Source: Micromonospora_J zhanjiangensis
GTDB taxonomy: Bacteria; Actinomycetota; Actinomycetes; Mycobacteriales; Micromonosporaceae
DNA: 64,000 bases
NCBI RefSeq assembly: GCF_042650605.1
Contig: NZ_JBHSBN010000005.1
Location: 124,001 to 188,000, forward strand
Reading direction: 5' to 3'
Shown here: positions 1-8,917 of the stretch, piece after piece
How positions within the stretch are numbered: the stretch's first letter is position 1
How the letters are laid out: every line of letters starts with the position of its first letter
Position numbers and translations under genes: made by a program
Notes under the pieces: generated by a model
Seen by the model: only the letters and a program-made list of their open reading frames with translations
Databases searched by the model: none
Told to the model about the DNA's origin: nothing

Positions 1-215
1 CCGGGTGCTCCCGGGCTACCCAGGCCGCCGGGGCTGGTCGAGGCGCTCGAGCTGGGTCGGGTCAGGGCGCCCAGGGCCGGCACGCCGGTGATCGCGCTGA
101 CCGCCGCGAGTCCGGCCACGCCGGCCACCCCGGCGGCGAGCCACCGGGCCCGACGCCCGACTCCACGCCCCAACGGGGTCGAGGAGTGTGCATGCTTCGA
201 TGAATTCTGGGACAT
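1..215 (-). CDS. Secreted or membrane-anchored protein, N-terminal part only
   Basis: The gene starts at an ATG at 215 with a GGAG ribosome site at 220-223 and runs off the left edge of the window, so only 71 codons are visible. The N-terminus is Ser/His-rich with basic residues (RGVGRRARWLAAG), followed by an Ala/Val/Gly hydrophobic stretch of about 20 residues and an Ala-Leu-Gly-Ala segment. This is the shape of an export signal. After it comes a Ser/Pro/Gly-rich linker. I do not recognise the mature protein. It lies downstream of the SLOG-like gene on the same strand, about 240 bases away, so it probably has its own promoter. Confidence 0.6.
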   Translation of the reverse strand, partial: MSQNSSKHAHSSTPLGRGVGRRARWLAAGVAGVAGLAAVSAITGVPALGALTRPSSSASTSPGGLGSPGAP

Positions 216-453
216 GATGCTCCGTTCTTTCTCGCTGCGAGACGTGGTCGCACCGCCATGTCGGGCGTGGACCGCTACAAACGGGCTGTAGCAACTGAAA
301 GCACCGTATAGCGGATGTAACGGACCTCGCGGGCCTATACGAAAACACCGCACATTGGGTACATAAAAACCCGAACAGCGCGAAAGTGGCTCACAATTCG
401 CGATGTGCTCCGCCCTCCGGGTCCGGCCGGAGGGACTGGATGCGAGTCGGCGG

Positions 454-936
454 TCAGCCGCGGCGGGCGCCGGCCGGCCAGAGGACCGTCACCGGCACCC
501 CCTGCGCCTGGGCCGCCCGGACCACGTCCGCGGTGTCACCGAGCACCGCCGACGGGCGGCCGTCCCAGACCGCAAGCAGCAGGTCGCACCGGCGCAGCAG
601 CTCCTGGCTGGCCGCCATGTACGCCGGTCGCCCCGACCGGGCGAACGGCATGTACGACACCGTCGACGCCCGGTTCAGCAACTCGTCGAAGGCGGGCAGG
701 TTGTGTCGGGTCACCGCCCGGCTGCGGTAGTCGGTGGCCGGGATGACCACCTCGTAGGTGCCGCCCCGGGCGAGGATCGCGCGGGCGAACAACTGATCGG
801 CCCCGTCGGCCAGGCAGGTGACCCCGTGCAGGTCGGCCGCGGGGTAGCCGGCCAGGGTCTCGGCCAGGCAGGCGTAGACCAGATCGGCGGTGCCGTCGGC
901 GAGCGAGACGTGTCCGGTGACCCCGATCCGCGGCAT
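454..936 (-). CDS. SLOG-family (YpsA/DprA-like Rossmann) nucleotide-binding protein
   Basis: A protein of 160 residues starting MPRIGVTGH. The start pattern (GVTGH), the mid segment TCLADGADQLFARA and the C-terminal RRCDLLLAVWDG are the hallmarks of the SLOG superfamily (LOG, DprA, YpsA and TRPM-type domains), which binds nucleotides or nucleotide-derived ligands. I chose the ATG at 936 because the family begins with this strand and GGACGG lies just upstream. A GTG at 960 would give eight more residues and overlap the stop of the TrkA-N/RyR gene as GTGA. Either way the two genes are tightly coupled. No catalytic motif of the LOG phosphoribohydrolases (PGGxGTxxE) is visible, so a sensor or ligand-binding role is more likely than an enzyme. 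Confidence 0.72.
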   Translation of the reverse strand: MPRIGVTGHVSLADGTADLVYACLAETLAGYPAADLHGVTCLADGADQLFARAILARGGTYEVVIPATDYRSRAVTRHNLPAFDELLNRASTVSYMPFARSGRPAYMAASQELLRRCDLLLAVWDGRPSAVLGDTADVVRAAQAQGVPVTVLWPAGARRG

Positions 937-956
937 TGTGCACCGTCCGTTCCTCG

Positions 957-2723
957 TCACGCGTCACCGACCCGGACGATCCGGAAGCCGGCATCGGCCA
1001 GGATGGCCGGGAGTTCGCGGATCGCGTCGTGGTTCCGCTCGCGCATGTCGTCGTGCAGGTGGTCCCACGCCCGGACGGCCGGATGCAGCAGCCGATCGTC
1101 GTCGCGGTCCTCGGCGTAGCGCCAGCCGGCGGCCACCCGGGCGGAGAGCCAGCGCTGGTGTTCCAGGATCGCCAGCCGTTCGATCTCCGACTCGGCCAGC
1201 GAGTGCTCCTCGCCCGGACCGACCCGGGGCGACAGCGCGCAGCCCAGCTCGCGCAGCTTCCGCCCGATGTCCTTGGCCTGGTCCCGGTTGGTCCGCCGCA
1301 ACGGCTCGGGCAGATCCTCCCAGGGCACCAGGGCCGGGTTGGCCTCCGGCTGCTCGCCGTGCCGCCGACGGGACATCAGGTAGCTCTCGTGGATCACCCG
1401 GGCCAGCCGTTCGACCAGGTCGTCGCCGATCAGCGCGGGGTCGCAGGCGGCGTGCACCACGCCGTACAGCCGCAGCGCGCCGGACAGGTCGTCGAGCAGG
1501 TGGTCGCCCCGCTCGTGGTCGAACGCGGCGCGCAGGCTGGCCAGCCGGTCCAGCCGGACCACCACCGAGCCGGGGCCGCCGTGCCACAACTGCTCGGCCG
1601 TCAACGCGGTCTTGAGCGCCCGCTCCTCGTCGTCGTAGCAGATGAACACCCGGTCCGGCGGCAGCGCGAACCGGTCGTCGTTCAGCAGCTCGGGCAGCCC
1701 GCCGTCGTACGGGATGATCCGGCAGACCCGGGACAGGAAGGGATACCGGTGGGTGAGCTGCGCGGCGGTCGTCGTCGCCTCGTCGTCGACCAGCGCCACC
1801 GGCACCTGGTTCGGACCGTGCGGCTCGCGGACCCGCCACCGCCGGGCCAGTTCGGCCAGCACCGCCCGGCCGAACGCGGTGGCCCCGAGGATCACCACCC
1901 GGGGCGGGCCGCCGCGGACCGCGACCAGCGGCTCCTGGACGAACAGCTTGCGGGCGGCCAGGTCGTCGATGTTGAAGAAGTCGACCCGCGCCCCGGGCGG
2001 CTCCGCCAGCCCCAGGTGCCGGGCCTGCAGGGCCAGGCAGAGTTCCGGGTCGGCGACCTGGGCGTACACGCAGAGCGGGGTGCGTCGGCCGCGCCGGGCG
2101 GCGGAGAGCGCGATCGCGGTGTTGCCGGCGCTGTCGTCGGTGCAGGCGTACAACGCCCGGGCCCGGTCGATGCCGGCGGCCCGCAGCACGTCGGGGTCGC
2201 GGGCCGCGCCGGCCACCCGCAGGGCGTCCGGGCCGGCGTCCGTCGGCACGGCGCCGGACCCGGTGCCGGTCACCGCCCCGGACGGTACGGTCACCACCTT
2301 CTCGCCGGCGGCCCGGAGCCGGCGGGTCAGGGTGCTGGCGACCATGCCGTCCCCGCAGACGATCACGTGATCCCGGGACCGCCGGATCCGCCACCGGCGC
2401 AGTTCGGTGGCGAACAGCGCCCGGCCCGCCTCGACGAACGCGTAGACGGTGAACGCCGGCGCGCTGAACCGGGCGATGTCCAGCAGGACCGGGTACGGCC
2501 CACCCTCGTCCAGCGGCGGTGACCCGAGCACGAACAGTTGGAGGTCGTAGTACAGCAGGTCCAAAGGGCTGCCGCTGAGGCTCTGACCGTCGGGGGCGTA
2601 CTCCCGCAGTCCGAAGTAACCGAACACCACGGAGACCACGCCGATGGCGGCGAACAGCAGCCGCAGCACATTGGCTGTCGGCGCGCGGCGCGGATCGCCG
2701 AAGCCGCCGTCGGACACACGCAT
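957..2723 (-). CDS. Membrane TrkA-N (NAD-binding) protein with C-terminal RyR domain
   Basis: A protein of 588 residues. Two hydrophobic helices lie at about 19-40 and 83-105. A Rossmann TrkA-N/RCK domain follows, opening with VIVCGDGMVASTLTRRL, and a second glycine-rich Rossmann-like stretch (VVILGATAFGRAVLAEL) lies near residue 275. The last 80 residues (LEHQRWLSARVAAGWRYAED, then DRLLHP) match the ryanodine-receptor RyR repeat found in many bacterial proteins. The helix pair resembles a 2TM channel, but I see no TVGYG selectivity filter, so calling it a potassium channel is not justified. Its stop overlaps the upstream alternative start of the SLOG-like gene, which suggests a two-component ligand-sensing module at the membrane. 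The natural ligand is unknown. Confidence 0.7.
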   Translation of the reverse strand: MRVSDGGFGDPRRAPTANVLRLLFAAIGVVSVVFGYFGLREYAPDGQSLSGSPLDLLYYDLQLFVLGSPPLDEGGPYPVLLDIARFSAPAFTVYAFVEAGRALFATELRRWRIRRSRDHVIVCGDGMVASTLTRRLRAAGEKVVTVPSGAVTGTGSGAVPTDAGPDALRVAGAARDPDVLRAAGIDRARALYACTDDSAGNTAIALSAARRGRRTPLCVYAQVADPELCLALQARHLGLAEPPGARVDFFNIDDLAARKLFVQEPLVAVRGGPPRVVILGATAFGRAVLAELARRWRVREPHGPNQVPVALVDDEATTTAAQLTHRYPFLSRVCRIIPYDGGLPELLNDDRFALPPDRVFICYDDEERALKTALTAEQLWHGGPGSVVVRLDRLASLRAAFDHERGDHLLDDLSGALRLYGVVHAACDPALIGDDLVERLARVIHESYLMSRRRHGEQPEANPALVPWEDLPEPLRRTNRDQAKDIGRKLRELGCALSPRVGPGEEHSLAESEIERLAILEHQRWLSARVAAGWRYAEDRDDDRLLHPAVRAWDHLHDDMRERNHDAIRELPAILADAGFRIVRVGDA

Positions 2724-2805
2724 CCCCTGTCCATCGCCGCAGGTGGTGACGCAGCGCTATCGTACCGTCGGCGCTGGGCAGCGGAAAGCGTGAAAGATCC
2801 ACAGT

Positions 2806-2838
2806 GGGGTCGCGGCGGGCCTGGACCGCCGCGACCCC
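2806..2838. terminator. GC-rich hairpin terminator after the aminopeptidase gene
   Basis: A perfect 13-bp inverted repeat (GGGGTCGCGGCGG at 2806-2818, its complement at 2826-2838) with a 7-base loop lies 16 bases beyond the stop of the leftward aminopeptidase gene. There is no T tract, as is usual in high-GC actinobacteria. Confidence 0.7.
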
Positions 2839-2854
2839 GGTCACCGTCGGTGGC

Positions 2855-4357
2855 TCAGCCGGGCAGCCGCGGCCCGGCCTCGCGCTGGGCGGCGAGCCAG
2901 TTCTCGACCTCGTCGGCGGTGCGCGGCAGGCCGGCCGAGAGGTTGACCGCCCCGTCCGGCCCGACCAGCACGTCGTCCTCGATCCGGATACCGATCCCGC
3001 GCAGTTCCTCGGGGACCAGTTCGTCCTCGGGCTGGAAGTACAGGCCCGGCTCGACGGTCAGCACGTAGCCCTCGCCGAGCGTGCCGTCCCGGTAGGTCTC
3101 CTTGCGGGCGTTCGCGCAGTCGTGCACGTCGATGCCGAGCATGTGTCCGAAGCCGTGCAGCGTCCAGCGCCGGTAGACGGTGGACTTCTCGTCCATCGCC
3201 TCGTCCACACTCACCGGCAGCAGGCCCAGCTCCGACAGCCCCTCGGCCAGCACCCGCATGCAGGTCAGGTGGACGTCCTTGAAGGCCACTCCGGGCCTGA
3301 TGAACTCGATGCCGGCCTGCTGCGACGCGTACACGATGTCGTAGACCTGGCGTTGCAGCGGGCTGAACGTGCCGGAGACCGGCAGCACCCGGGTGACGTC
3401 GGCGGTGTAGAGGTGCCGGCCCTCGACGCCCATGTCCATCAGCAGCAGCTCGCCGGGGCGGGTGGTGCCGGTGTTGCGGACCCAGTGCAGGATCGTGGCG
3501 TGCTCGCCGGCGCCGACGATCGAGCCGTACCCCACGTCGTTGCCGTCGTGCCGGGCGCGCAGCCCGAAGACGCCCTCCAGCAGCCGCTCGGCGACCGGCC
3601 GGTCGGCCGGCAGCACCCGGGCGACGTCCTCGAAGCCGCGTACCGTGGCGTCGATCGCGTCCTGCAGCTGGGCGATCTCCCACTCGTCCTTGACCAGCTT
3701 GAGCTCCGAGATCGCGATCGCCAGCTCCCGGTCGCGGGCCGGCTTGTCGCCGGGCCGGTCGGCCTCGTCGAAGGAGCGCACCGCCGCGTCCACGCCCGCG
3801 TCGAAGCCGCGCAACACCCGGGTACGCCGGGGCGCGAGATCGGCCAGCGCGGCCGGCAACTCGGTCAGCGGGGCGGTTTCCACCCCCAGCTCGGTGGCCT
3901 TCTCGGTGAGCGTGTGCCGGCGGCCGACCCACAGCTCGCCGTGTCGGCTGCGGAAGAACTCGTCGTTGTCCCGCGACGAGCGGGGCCGCATGTAGAGGGT
4001 GGCGTCGTGGCCGGAGCCGGTGGGCCGCAGCACCAGCACGCTGTCCGGTTCGTGGTCACCGGTCAGGTACGCGAAGTCGCTGCCCGGCCGGAACGGGTGG
4101 TCGGTGTCGTTGGCGCGCACCTTCTCGGTGCCGGTCGGGACGACAAGCGTCTCGCCGGGGAACGCGGCGGACAGGGCGGCCCGGCGCTTGGCGTAGTTGG
4201 GCACCTCCGGCCGGGGGCCGACCGGTAGCGAGGTGTCCCGCCACCCGGTGCGCATGAACGTGAGAAACTTTTCCGGAAAGTCCGGATCGTGGGACTCCGT
4301 TCCCTCCGGCGTCGTACCGACCTCGGCCCGCTCGTCACCCACCCGCTCGTCACCCAT
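2855..4357 (-). CDS. pepP: Xaa-Pro aminopeptidase (M24B family)
   Basis: A 500-residue metallopeptidase that removes an N-terminal residue preceding proline. The AMP_N domain occupies roughly residues 40-180 (YAKRRAALSAAFPG at its start). The creatinase-fold catalytic domain follows, with the metal ligands in LLMDMGVEGRHLYTADVTRV (Asp, Asp), HGFGHMLGIDVHD (His) and VLTVEPGLYF (Glu), and a final Glu near RIEDDVLV. Length and domain order are normal for PepP. The first 30 residues are acidic and variable, so the exact start is uncertain; a start nearer FPEKFLTFMRTGW is possible. The protein is cytoplasmic, with no signal peptide. The gene stands alone, diverging from asnB with about 115 bases between the starts. 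Confidence 0.93.
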   Translation of the reverse strand: MGDERVGDERAEVGTTPEGTESHDPDFPEKFLTFMRTGWRDTSLPVGPRPEVPNYAKRRAALSAAFPGETLVVPTGTEKVRANDTDHPFRPGSDFAYLTGDHEPDSVLVLRPTGSGHDATLYMRPRSSRDNDEFFRSRHGELWVGRRHTLTEKATELGVETAPLTELPAALADLAPRRTRVLRGFDAGVDAAVRSFDEADRPGDKPARDRELAIAISELKLVKDEWEIAQLQDAIDATVRGFEDVARVLPADRPVAERLLEGVFGLRARHDGNDVGYGSIVGAGEHATILHWVRNTGTTRPGELLLMDMGVEGRHLYTADVTRVLPVSGTFSPLQRQVYDIVYASQQAGIEFIRPGVAFKDVHLTCMRVLAEGLSELGLLPVSVDEAMDEKSTVYRRWTLHGFGHMLGIDVHDCANARKETYRDGTLGEGYVLTVEPGLYFQPEDELVPEELRGIGIRIEDDVLVGPDGAVNLSAGLPRTADEVENWLAAQREAGPRLPG

Positions 4358-4472
4358 CTGCCCGCTCCCTCACCTGCCGACGTTCACCCGCGACGGTACC
4401 TCCCCGCTGGGGCCTCCCGGTGTCCGACCGGTGCCGGCACGGGCCGCATCCACGCGTGGAAGGATGGCTCCC

Positions 4473-6428
4473 ATGTGCGGACTTCTGGCCTTTTTCAGCG
4501 CGCACGGCGACGCCGGCGCGCACAGCGATGCGATCGCCGGCGCGTTGGAATGCCTGCACCACCGGGGGCCGGACGAGACCGGCGTCGAAGTGATCTCCGA
4601 GGGTTCCTACGCGGACGCGGTCTTCGCCCACAAGCGGCTGGCGATCATCGACGTGGCGTCCAGCCACGAGCCGCTGTCCTACGCCGGTGGTCGGTACCTG
4701 CTCACCTTCAACGGTGAGATCTACAACTACATCGAGTTGCGGGACGAGCTGATCCGCAACCACGGTGCCCAGTTCGCCACGGCCGGCGACGGTGAGGTGA
4801 TCGTCGCCGGTTACCACTACTGGGGCGAGCGGGTGCTCACCCGGCTGCGCGGCATGTTCGCCTTCGTCATCTGGGACCGCCAGGAGCGGCGGGCGTTCGG
4901 CGCCCGGGACTACTTCGGGATCAAGCCGCTGCACTACCTGGAGACCCGCGACGGGGTCTACCTGGCCTCGGAGAAGAAGGCGCTGATGCCGTTCGCGCCG
5001 GCCGCGCACGCCGGTGACGCCGGGATCGACACCGCCAGCCTGTCGCACTACCTGACCCTGCAGTACGTACCCGAGCCCGGCACCCTGCACCAGGGCATCC
5101 GCCGGATCGGCTCGGGGGAGTACCTGACCTGGTCGCCGGGCGGCCGGATCGACGTGCGCCGGTGGTACCGGCCGGTGTTCCGGCCCACCGCGCCGGACGA
5201 CCCGCAGAAGCTCTACGACCGGATCCGGGAGACGCTGCGGGAGAGCGTCCGGATGCACATGCGCTCCGACGTGCCGGTCGGGTCGTTCCTGTCCAGCGGC
5301 ATCGACTCGACCGCCGTGGTCGCGCTGGCCCGCGAGTTCAACCCCAACATCCTCACCTTCACCGTCGGGTACGACGTGCCGGGCTACTCGGAGATCGAGG
5401 TGGCCCAGGACTCGGCGCGGCACCTGCAGGTCACCACCATCCCGACCAAGATCGGGCCGCAGGACATGATGGACGCGCTGCCGAGGATCGTCTGGCACCT
5501 GGACGACCCGGTCGCCGACCCGGCGCTGGTGCCGCTCTACTTCGTGGCCAAGAAGGCCGCCGAGCACGTCACCGTGGTCCTGTCCGGCGAGGGCGCGGAC
5601 GAGTTCTTCGGCGGGTACACCATCTACCGCGAGCCGCTGTCCCTCGGAGCGGTCAACGGCCTGCCCGGCGGGGTCCAGAAAGGGCTGCGCGCGGTCTCCA
5701 AGGCCATCCCGCAGGGCGTCAAGGGCAAGAGCTTCCTGGAGCGCGGCACCACCCCGATCGAGCAGCGCTACTACGGCAACGCCCGGATGTTCACCGAGGA
5801 GGAGAAGCAGGACCTGCTGCGCCGGTACGACCCGGCCGTGCGCTACACCGACGTGACCGCGCCGATCTACGCCGAGTGCCAGGAACTCGACGACGTCACC
5901 AAGATGCAGTACGTCGACCTCTACACCTGGCTGCGCGGCGACATCCTGGTCAAGGCCGACCGGATCTCGATGGCGCACTCGCTGGAGGTGCGGGTGCCGT
6001 TCCTGGACCGGGAGGTCTTCGACGTGGCCGCCACCGTACCGGTGGACCTGAAGCTGCCGCCCCGCTCGGACGCCACCAAGTACGCCATGCGACAGGCCCT
6101 CGACGGCGTCGTCCCGCCGGCCATCGTCAACCGGCGCAAGCTCGGCTTCCCCACCCCGACCCGGGTCTGGCTGCGCGGCGAGATGTACGAGTGGGTCCGG
6201 CACATCTTCTCCATCTCGGGTGCCGGTGAGCTGCTCGACCTCAACTACGCGATGCGGCTGCTCGACGAGCACAAGCGGGGGGAGGCCGACCACTCGCGCA
6301 AGGTGTGGACCGTGCTGATCTTCTGCATCTGGCACGCCATCTTCGTGGCCCGCACCCTCGACCCGGGCATCCAGCGCAACCAGTCGGCCCTGCTGACCAA
6401 GCCGGTGGTCGGCTCGATGGTGCGCTGA
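4473..6428 (+). CDS. asnB: Asparagine synthetase (glutamine-hydrolysing)
   Basis: A 651-residue enzyme that makes asparagine from aspartate, ATP and glutamine. The start is fixed by chemistry: the nucleophilic cysteine must be residue 2 after Met removal, so MCGLLAFF at 4473 is used although the frame is open upstream. The N-terminal Ntn glutaminase domain carries HRGPDETG and FNGEIYNYIELRDEL. The C-terminal synthetase domain has the PP-loop SFLSSGIDSTAVVALA and LSGEGADEFFGGY. The length suits the actinobacterial AsnB family. It converges with the LPMO gene and shares a 14-bp terminator hairpin with it. A role in a secondary pathway cannot be excluded, but no biosynthetic neighbours support one. 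Confidence 0.95.
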   Translation: MCGLLAFFSAHGDAGAHSDAIAGALECLHHRGPDETGVEVISEGSYADAVFAHKRLAIIDVASSHEPLSYAGGRYLLTFNGEIYNYIELRDELIRNHGAQFATAGDGEVIVAGYHYWGERVLTRLRGMFAFVIWDRQERRAFGARDYFGIKPLHYLETRDGVYLASEKKALMPFAPAAHAGDAGIDTASLSHYLTLQYVPEPGTLHQGIRRIGSGEYLTWSPGGRIDVRRWYRPVFRPTAPDDPQKLYDRIRETLRESVRMHMRSDVPVGSFLSSGIDSTAVVALAREFNPNILTFTVGYDVPGYSEIEVAQDSARHLQVTTIPTKIGPQDMMDALPRIVWHLDDPVADPALVPLYFVAKKAAEHVTVVLSGEGADEFFGGYTIYREPLSLGAVNGLPGGVQKGLRAVSKAIPQGVKGKSFLERGTTPIEQRYYGNARMFTEEEKQDLLRRYDPAVRYTDVTAPIYAECQELDDVTKMQYVDLYTWLRGDILVKADRISMAHSLEVRVPFLDREVFDVAATVPVDLKLPPRSDATKYAMRQALDGVVPPAIVNRRKLGFPTPTRVWLRGEMYEWVRHIFSISGAGELLDLNYAMRLLDEHKRGEADHSRKVWTVLIFCIWHAIFVARTLDPGIQRNQSALLTKPVVGSMVR

Positions 6429-6445
6429 GCCGCCCGTACACCCGA

Positions 6446-6480
6446 ACCGGGCCCGGCGCGTGGATGGCGCCGGGCCCGGT
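6446..6480. terminator. Bidirectional terminator between asnB and the LPMO gene
   Basis: A perfect 14-bp stem (ACCGGGCCCGGCGC at 6446-6459 and its complement at 6467-6480) with a 7-base loop sits in the 77-base gap between the convergent genes, so it can serve both strands. Confidence 0.8.
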
Positions 6481-6505
6481 CGGCTCCGTGGGGAGGAGTC
6501 GGCCC

Positions 6506-7606
6506 TTACGGGCTGGTGCAGGTGATCGACGGCGGGGTGTTCGGCGTGCTGGCGTTGCCGATGAAGCCGAACGTGGTGCTGCCGTCCGGTGCCACGGTCC
6601 CGTTGTAGGCCGCGTTCTTGACGGTCACCGCGCTTCCGCTCTGGGTGAAGCTGCCGCTCCACAGCGAGGTGATGGTCTGCCCGTTGGCCCACGACCATTT
6701 CGCGGTCCAGCCGTTGAAGGCCGCGCTGCCGTGGTTCATGATCTGCACCTCGGCCTGGAAGCCGCCGGACCACGCGCTGGTCACCCGGTAGATCGCCATG
6801 CAGTTGCCGGTGGGCGGCGGGCCGGTGGTGGGGTTGCTGGTCGGCGGGTTGGTGGTGGGGTTGCTGGTCGGCGGCGCGGTGGTCGGCGGCGGGTTCTGTC
6901 CGCCACCGATGCCGGTTACCTCACCGTTGCCACCGTCGAAGGTGACGTCCGAGCAGCCGAAGAAGTTCTCCTGGCTGTCCGAGCGCACCCAGCGGGAGTA
7001 GATGATGTGCCGGCCGCTCTTGCCCGACGGCAGGTTGCCGCTGAAGTAGTAGTGGCCGTCGTTGGTGCCCGGCCCGCCGATCGACGGCGGGTTGGTCACC
7101 GTCAGGAACGGTTGGTCCTCCAGGTCCGACCAGGCCAGCGGCCGGGTCGGGCTCCAGCTGTCCTTGGTGACGTAGAAGTAGAACGTCCCGGGGTGGTGGG
7201 CCCAGTTGCTGTAGTTGAAGTTGAAGTTCCGACCCGCGGTGAGGTGGGTCAGCGGCCAGTCGGTGCGGGCCAGGTCGTAGCCGGCGAAGCCGGTGTTGCC
7301 GCCGCTGCACAGCTTGCCGTCGGGGATGAAACCGGTGGTACGACCACCGGCGTCCGAACGCAGCACGCTGAACCAGTTGTAGAGCGAGTTCGTCCCGCTC
7401 TGCGCGACGGCGGCCGCGCACGCCGGGTTGTTGGGCTTGATCTCACCGGTGCTGGTGAGGCCGTCCTTCCAGCACAGGTAGGTACGGGCGCCGGGGGTCA
7501 TGGCGGCACCGTGCGCGTTCGCGGCGGGTGCCGCGACCACGGCCACGACGCCGGCGGTCAGCGCGGCCACGGCCGCCACCGCCAGGGCTCTGGTCAGGGG
7601 TTTCAC
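6506..7606 (-). CDS. Secreted lytic polysaccharide monooxygenase (AA10) with C-terminal CBM2
   Basis: A 366-residue secreted copper oxidase that cleaves chitin or cellulose. The GTG at 7606 is chosen for its AAGGAG site at 7615-7620; it gives a 31-residue signal peptide (VKPLTRALAVAAVAAL, ending ANA) cleaved directly before HGAAM. This leaves the N-terminal histidine that forms half of the copper-binding histidine brace. The second brace histidine is in NYSNWAHHPGTF. The AA10 domain covers about 32-240. A Pro/Thr/Asn linker with PPTSNPTT repeats joins it to a CBM2 domain of about 100 residues (CMAIYRVTSAWSGGFQAEVQ), bounded by the usual Cys pair. Longer upstream reading lacks a signal peptide and is rejected. 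Function fits the plant-polysaccharide locus near 41-50 kb. Confidence 0.93.
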   Translation of the reverse strand: MKPLTRALAVAAVAALTAGVVAVVAAPAANAHGAAMTPGARTYLCWKDGLTSTGEIKPNNPACAAAVAQSGTNSLYNWFSVLRSDAGGRTTGFIPDGKLCSGGNTGFAGYDLARTDWPLTHLTAGRNFNFNYSNWAHHPGTFYFYVTKDSWSPTRPLAWSDLEDQPFLTVTNPPSIGGPGTNDGHYYFSGNLPSGKSGRHIIYSRWVRSDSQENFFGCSDVTFDGGNGEVTGIGGGQNPPPTTAPPTSNPTTNPPTSNPTTGPPPTGNCMAIYRVTSAWSGGFQAEVQIMNHGSAAFNGWTAKWSWANGQTITSLWSGSFTQSGSAVTVKNAAYNGTVAPDGSTTFGFIGNASTPNTPPSITCTSP

Positions 7607-7926
7607 CGGTTTTTCTCCTTCCGGGACCGGCTCCTGATGGGAGCGGTCGGTCCCGTGGACGACGAGCGGAATGGTGCGACGTCGGTCCGGTGCGCGCGTG
7701 TGCCGCGGAGGTGCCGAGGGGCGATGGGCACTACGGCGGAACGCACGTCCGGTCACGACGTGTGCGTCGCGTGGCTCCCAGCCGGCACCCGCGAGCGGCG
7801 TTCAGCCCCACGCCGCCTCGGTAACGGTCATCGCACCACAGATCGGTCGTTCATTCAATAGGCAGCGCTCGATTTGCTGGATGATGCGGCATGCTTGTCG
7901 CCACGGTGACGTGAAGGAGAGATCAA
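7607..7926. other. Divergent promoter region between the LPMO and sugar-kinase genes
   Basis: This 320-base gap holds no gene I can support. It contains the ribosome site of the LPMO gene (7615-7620) and that of the kinase gene (GGAGAG at 7916-7921). The stretch around 7845-7885 is less GC-rich than its surroundings and is the likely promoter zone. I saw no clear palindromic operator like those at 45 kb. Confidence 0.4.
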
Positions 7927-8859
7927 ATGGGGTACGCGGCGGTGCTCGGCGAGGCACTGATCGACCTGCTGGACGGCGAGTGCGACGGGAAACCGGTCTA
8001 CCGGCAGGCGGTCGGCGGCGGCCCGCTCAACGTCGCCGTCGGCGTCGCCCGGCTCGGCTCGGCCGTGGAGTTCGTCGGTTCGCTCGGCGACGACGCGCTC
8101 GCCGGCCGGATCGCGGACTTCCTCACCGCCGCCGGGGTCGGCCGGCGTGGCCTGGTGACCGTACCGGCGCCCACCACGCTCGGCGTCGCCACCTACGCCG
8201 GCGCCGAGCCGGAGTTCCGCTTCTACGGCGACCCGCCGTCGTACGGGCTGCTCACGCCGGACCACCTCGACCCGGACCTGATCGAGGGCGCCGACGTGCT
8301 CTACGCCGGCTCGATCGCCCTGCTCTGCGCGCCCACGCTGGCCGCCGCCCGGCGGGCCTGGGCGCTCGGTCGCGGACTGCGGGTGTTCGATCCGAACGTC
8401 CGGCCCAGCCTGCTCACCACCCCGGCCGCACCGGCCGACCTGCGGGCGACGGTGGCCGAGTTCGCCGCCGGGGCGCACCTGGTGAAGCTGAGCGCCGCCG
8501 ACGTCGAGGTGCTCTACCCCGGCAGCACCGTCGAACGGGCCGCCGCGGAGCTGCGCTCGCTCGGCGCCGGTGCGGTGGTGGTGACCCGGGGCGCGGACGG
8601 CGCGCTGGTGCTCGCCGGGGCGGACCCGGTGCCGCTGCCGGCGCCACGGGTCCACGCGGTCGACGCCACCGGCGCCGGGGACTCGGTGATGGCCGCCCTG
8701 ATCGCCGGCCTGCTCGCCGACGGTCCGGTGACCGACCCGGCCGGCTGGCCGGGTCGGGTGGCGTTCGCGTTGCGGGTGGCCGGCCTGGTCTGCGAGTCGC
8801 CCGGCGGCGCGGTCTCGATGCCCACCCGGGCCGAGGTGGCCGCCCGCTTCCCGGACTGA
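7927..8859 (+). CDS. PfkB-family carbohydrate kinase (fructokinase-like)
   Basis: A 310-residue ribokinase/PfkB-fold kinase, probably phosphorylating fructose or a related sugar. The N-terminal sugar-binding signature GGGPLNVAVGVARLG lies near residue 36, and the C-terminal PfkB motif VDATGAGDSVMAALIAG near residue 244 carries the catalytic Asp in GAGD. The start has a GGAGAG site 5 bases upstream. Length is typical for fructokinases. It is a single gene converging with the metallo-hydrolase gene; the 58-base gap between them shows no long hairpin. Substrate specificity cannot be read from sequence alone: 2-keto-3-deoxygluconate or adenosine kinases share the motifs. Confidence 0.88.
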   Translation: MGYAAVLGEALIDLLDGECDGKPVYRQAVGGGPLNVAVGVARLGSAVEFVGSLGDDALAGRIADFLTAAGVGRRGLVTVPAPTTLGVATYAGAEPEFRFYGDPPSYGLLTPDHLDPDLIEGADVLYAGSIALLCAPTLAAARRAWALGRGLRVFDPNVRPSLLTTPAAPADLRATVAEFAAGAHLVKLSAADVEVLYPGSTVERAAAELRSLGAGAVVVTRGADGALVLAGADPVPLPAPRVHAVDATGAGDSVMAALIAGLLADGPVTDPAGWPGRVAFALRVAGLVCESPGGAVSMPTRAEVAARFPD

Positions 8860-8917
8860 CCGGCGCGGTCCGCGCCCCGGTCGCCCGGGTCGGCGGCGGA
8901 ACGGCTGCGCGGTCCGC

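Noticed and set aside
936..2522. Rightward open frame opposite the TrkA-N/RyR gene
   Set aside because: Low-complexity translation opposite a gene with clear domains and ribosome sites.
957..2723. Classification as a potassium channel (TrkA-associated)
   Set aside because: Two helices are present but no TVGYG-type selectivity filter is visible between them.
4350..6773. Long open frame opposite asnB (over 800 codons)
   Set aside because: It is a GC-bias shadow of the intact asparagine synthetase and has a composition of repeated Arg/Gly/Val/Asp/His codons with no domain.
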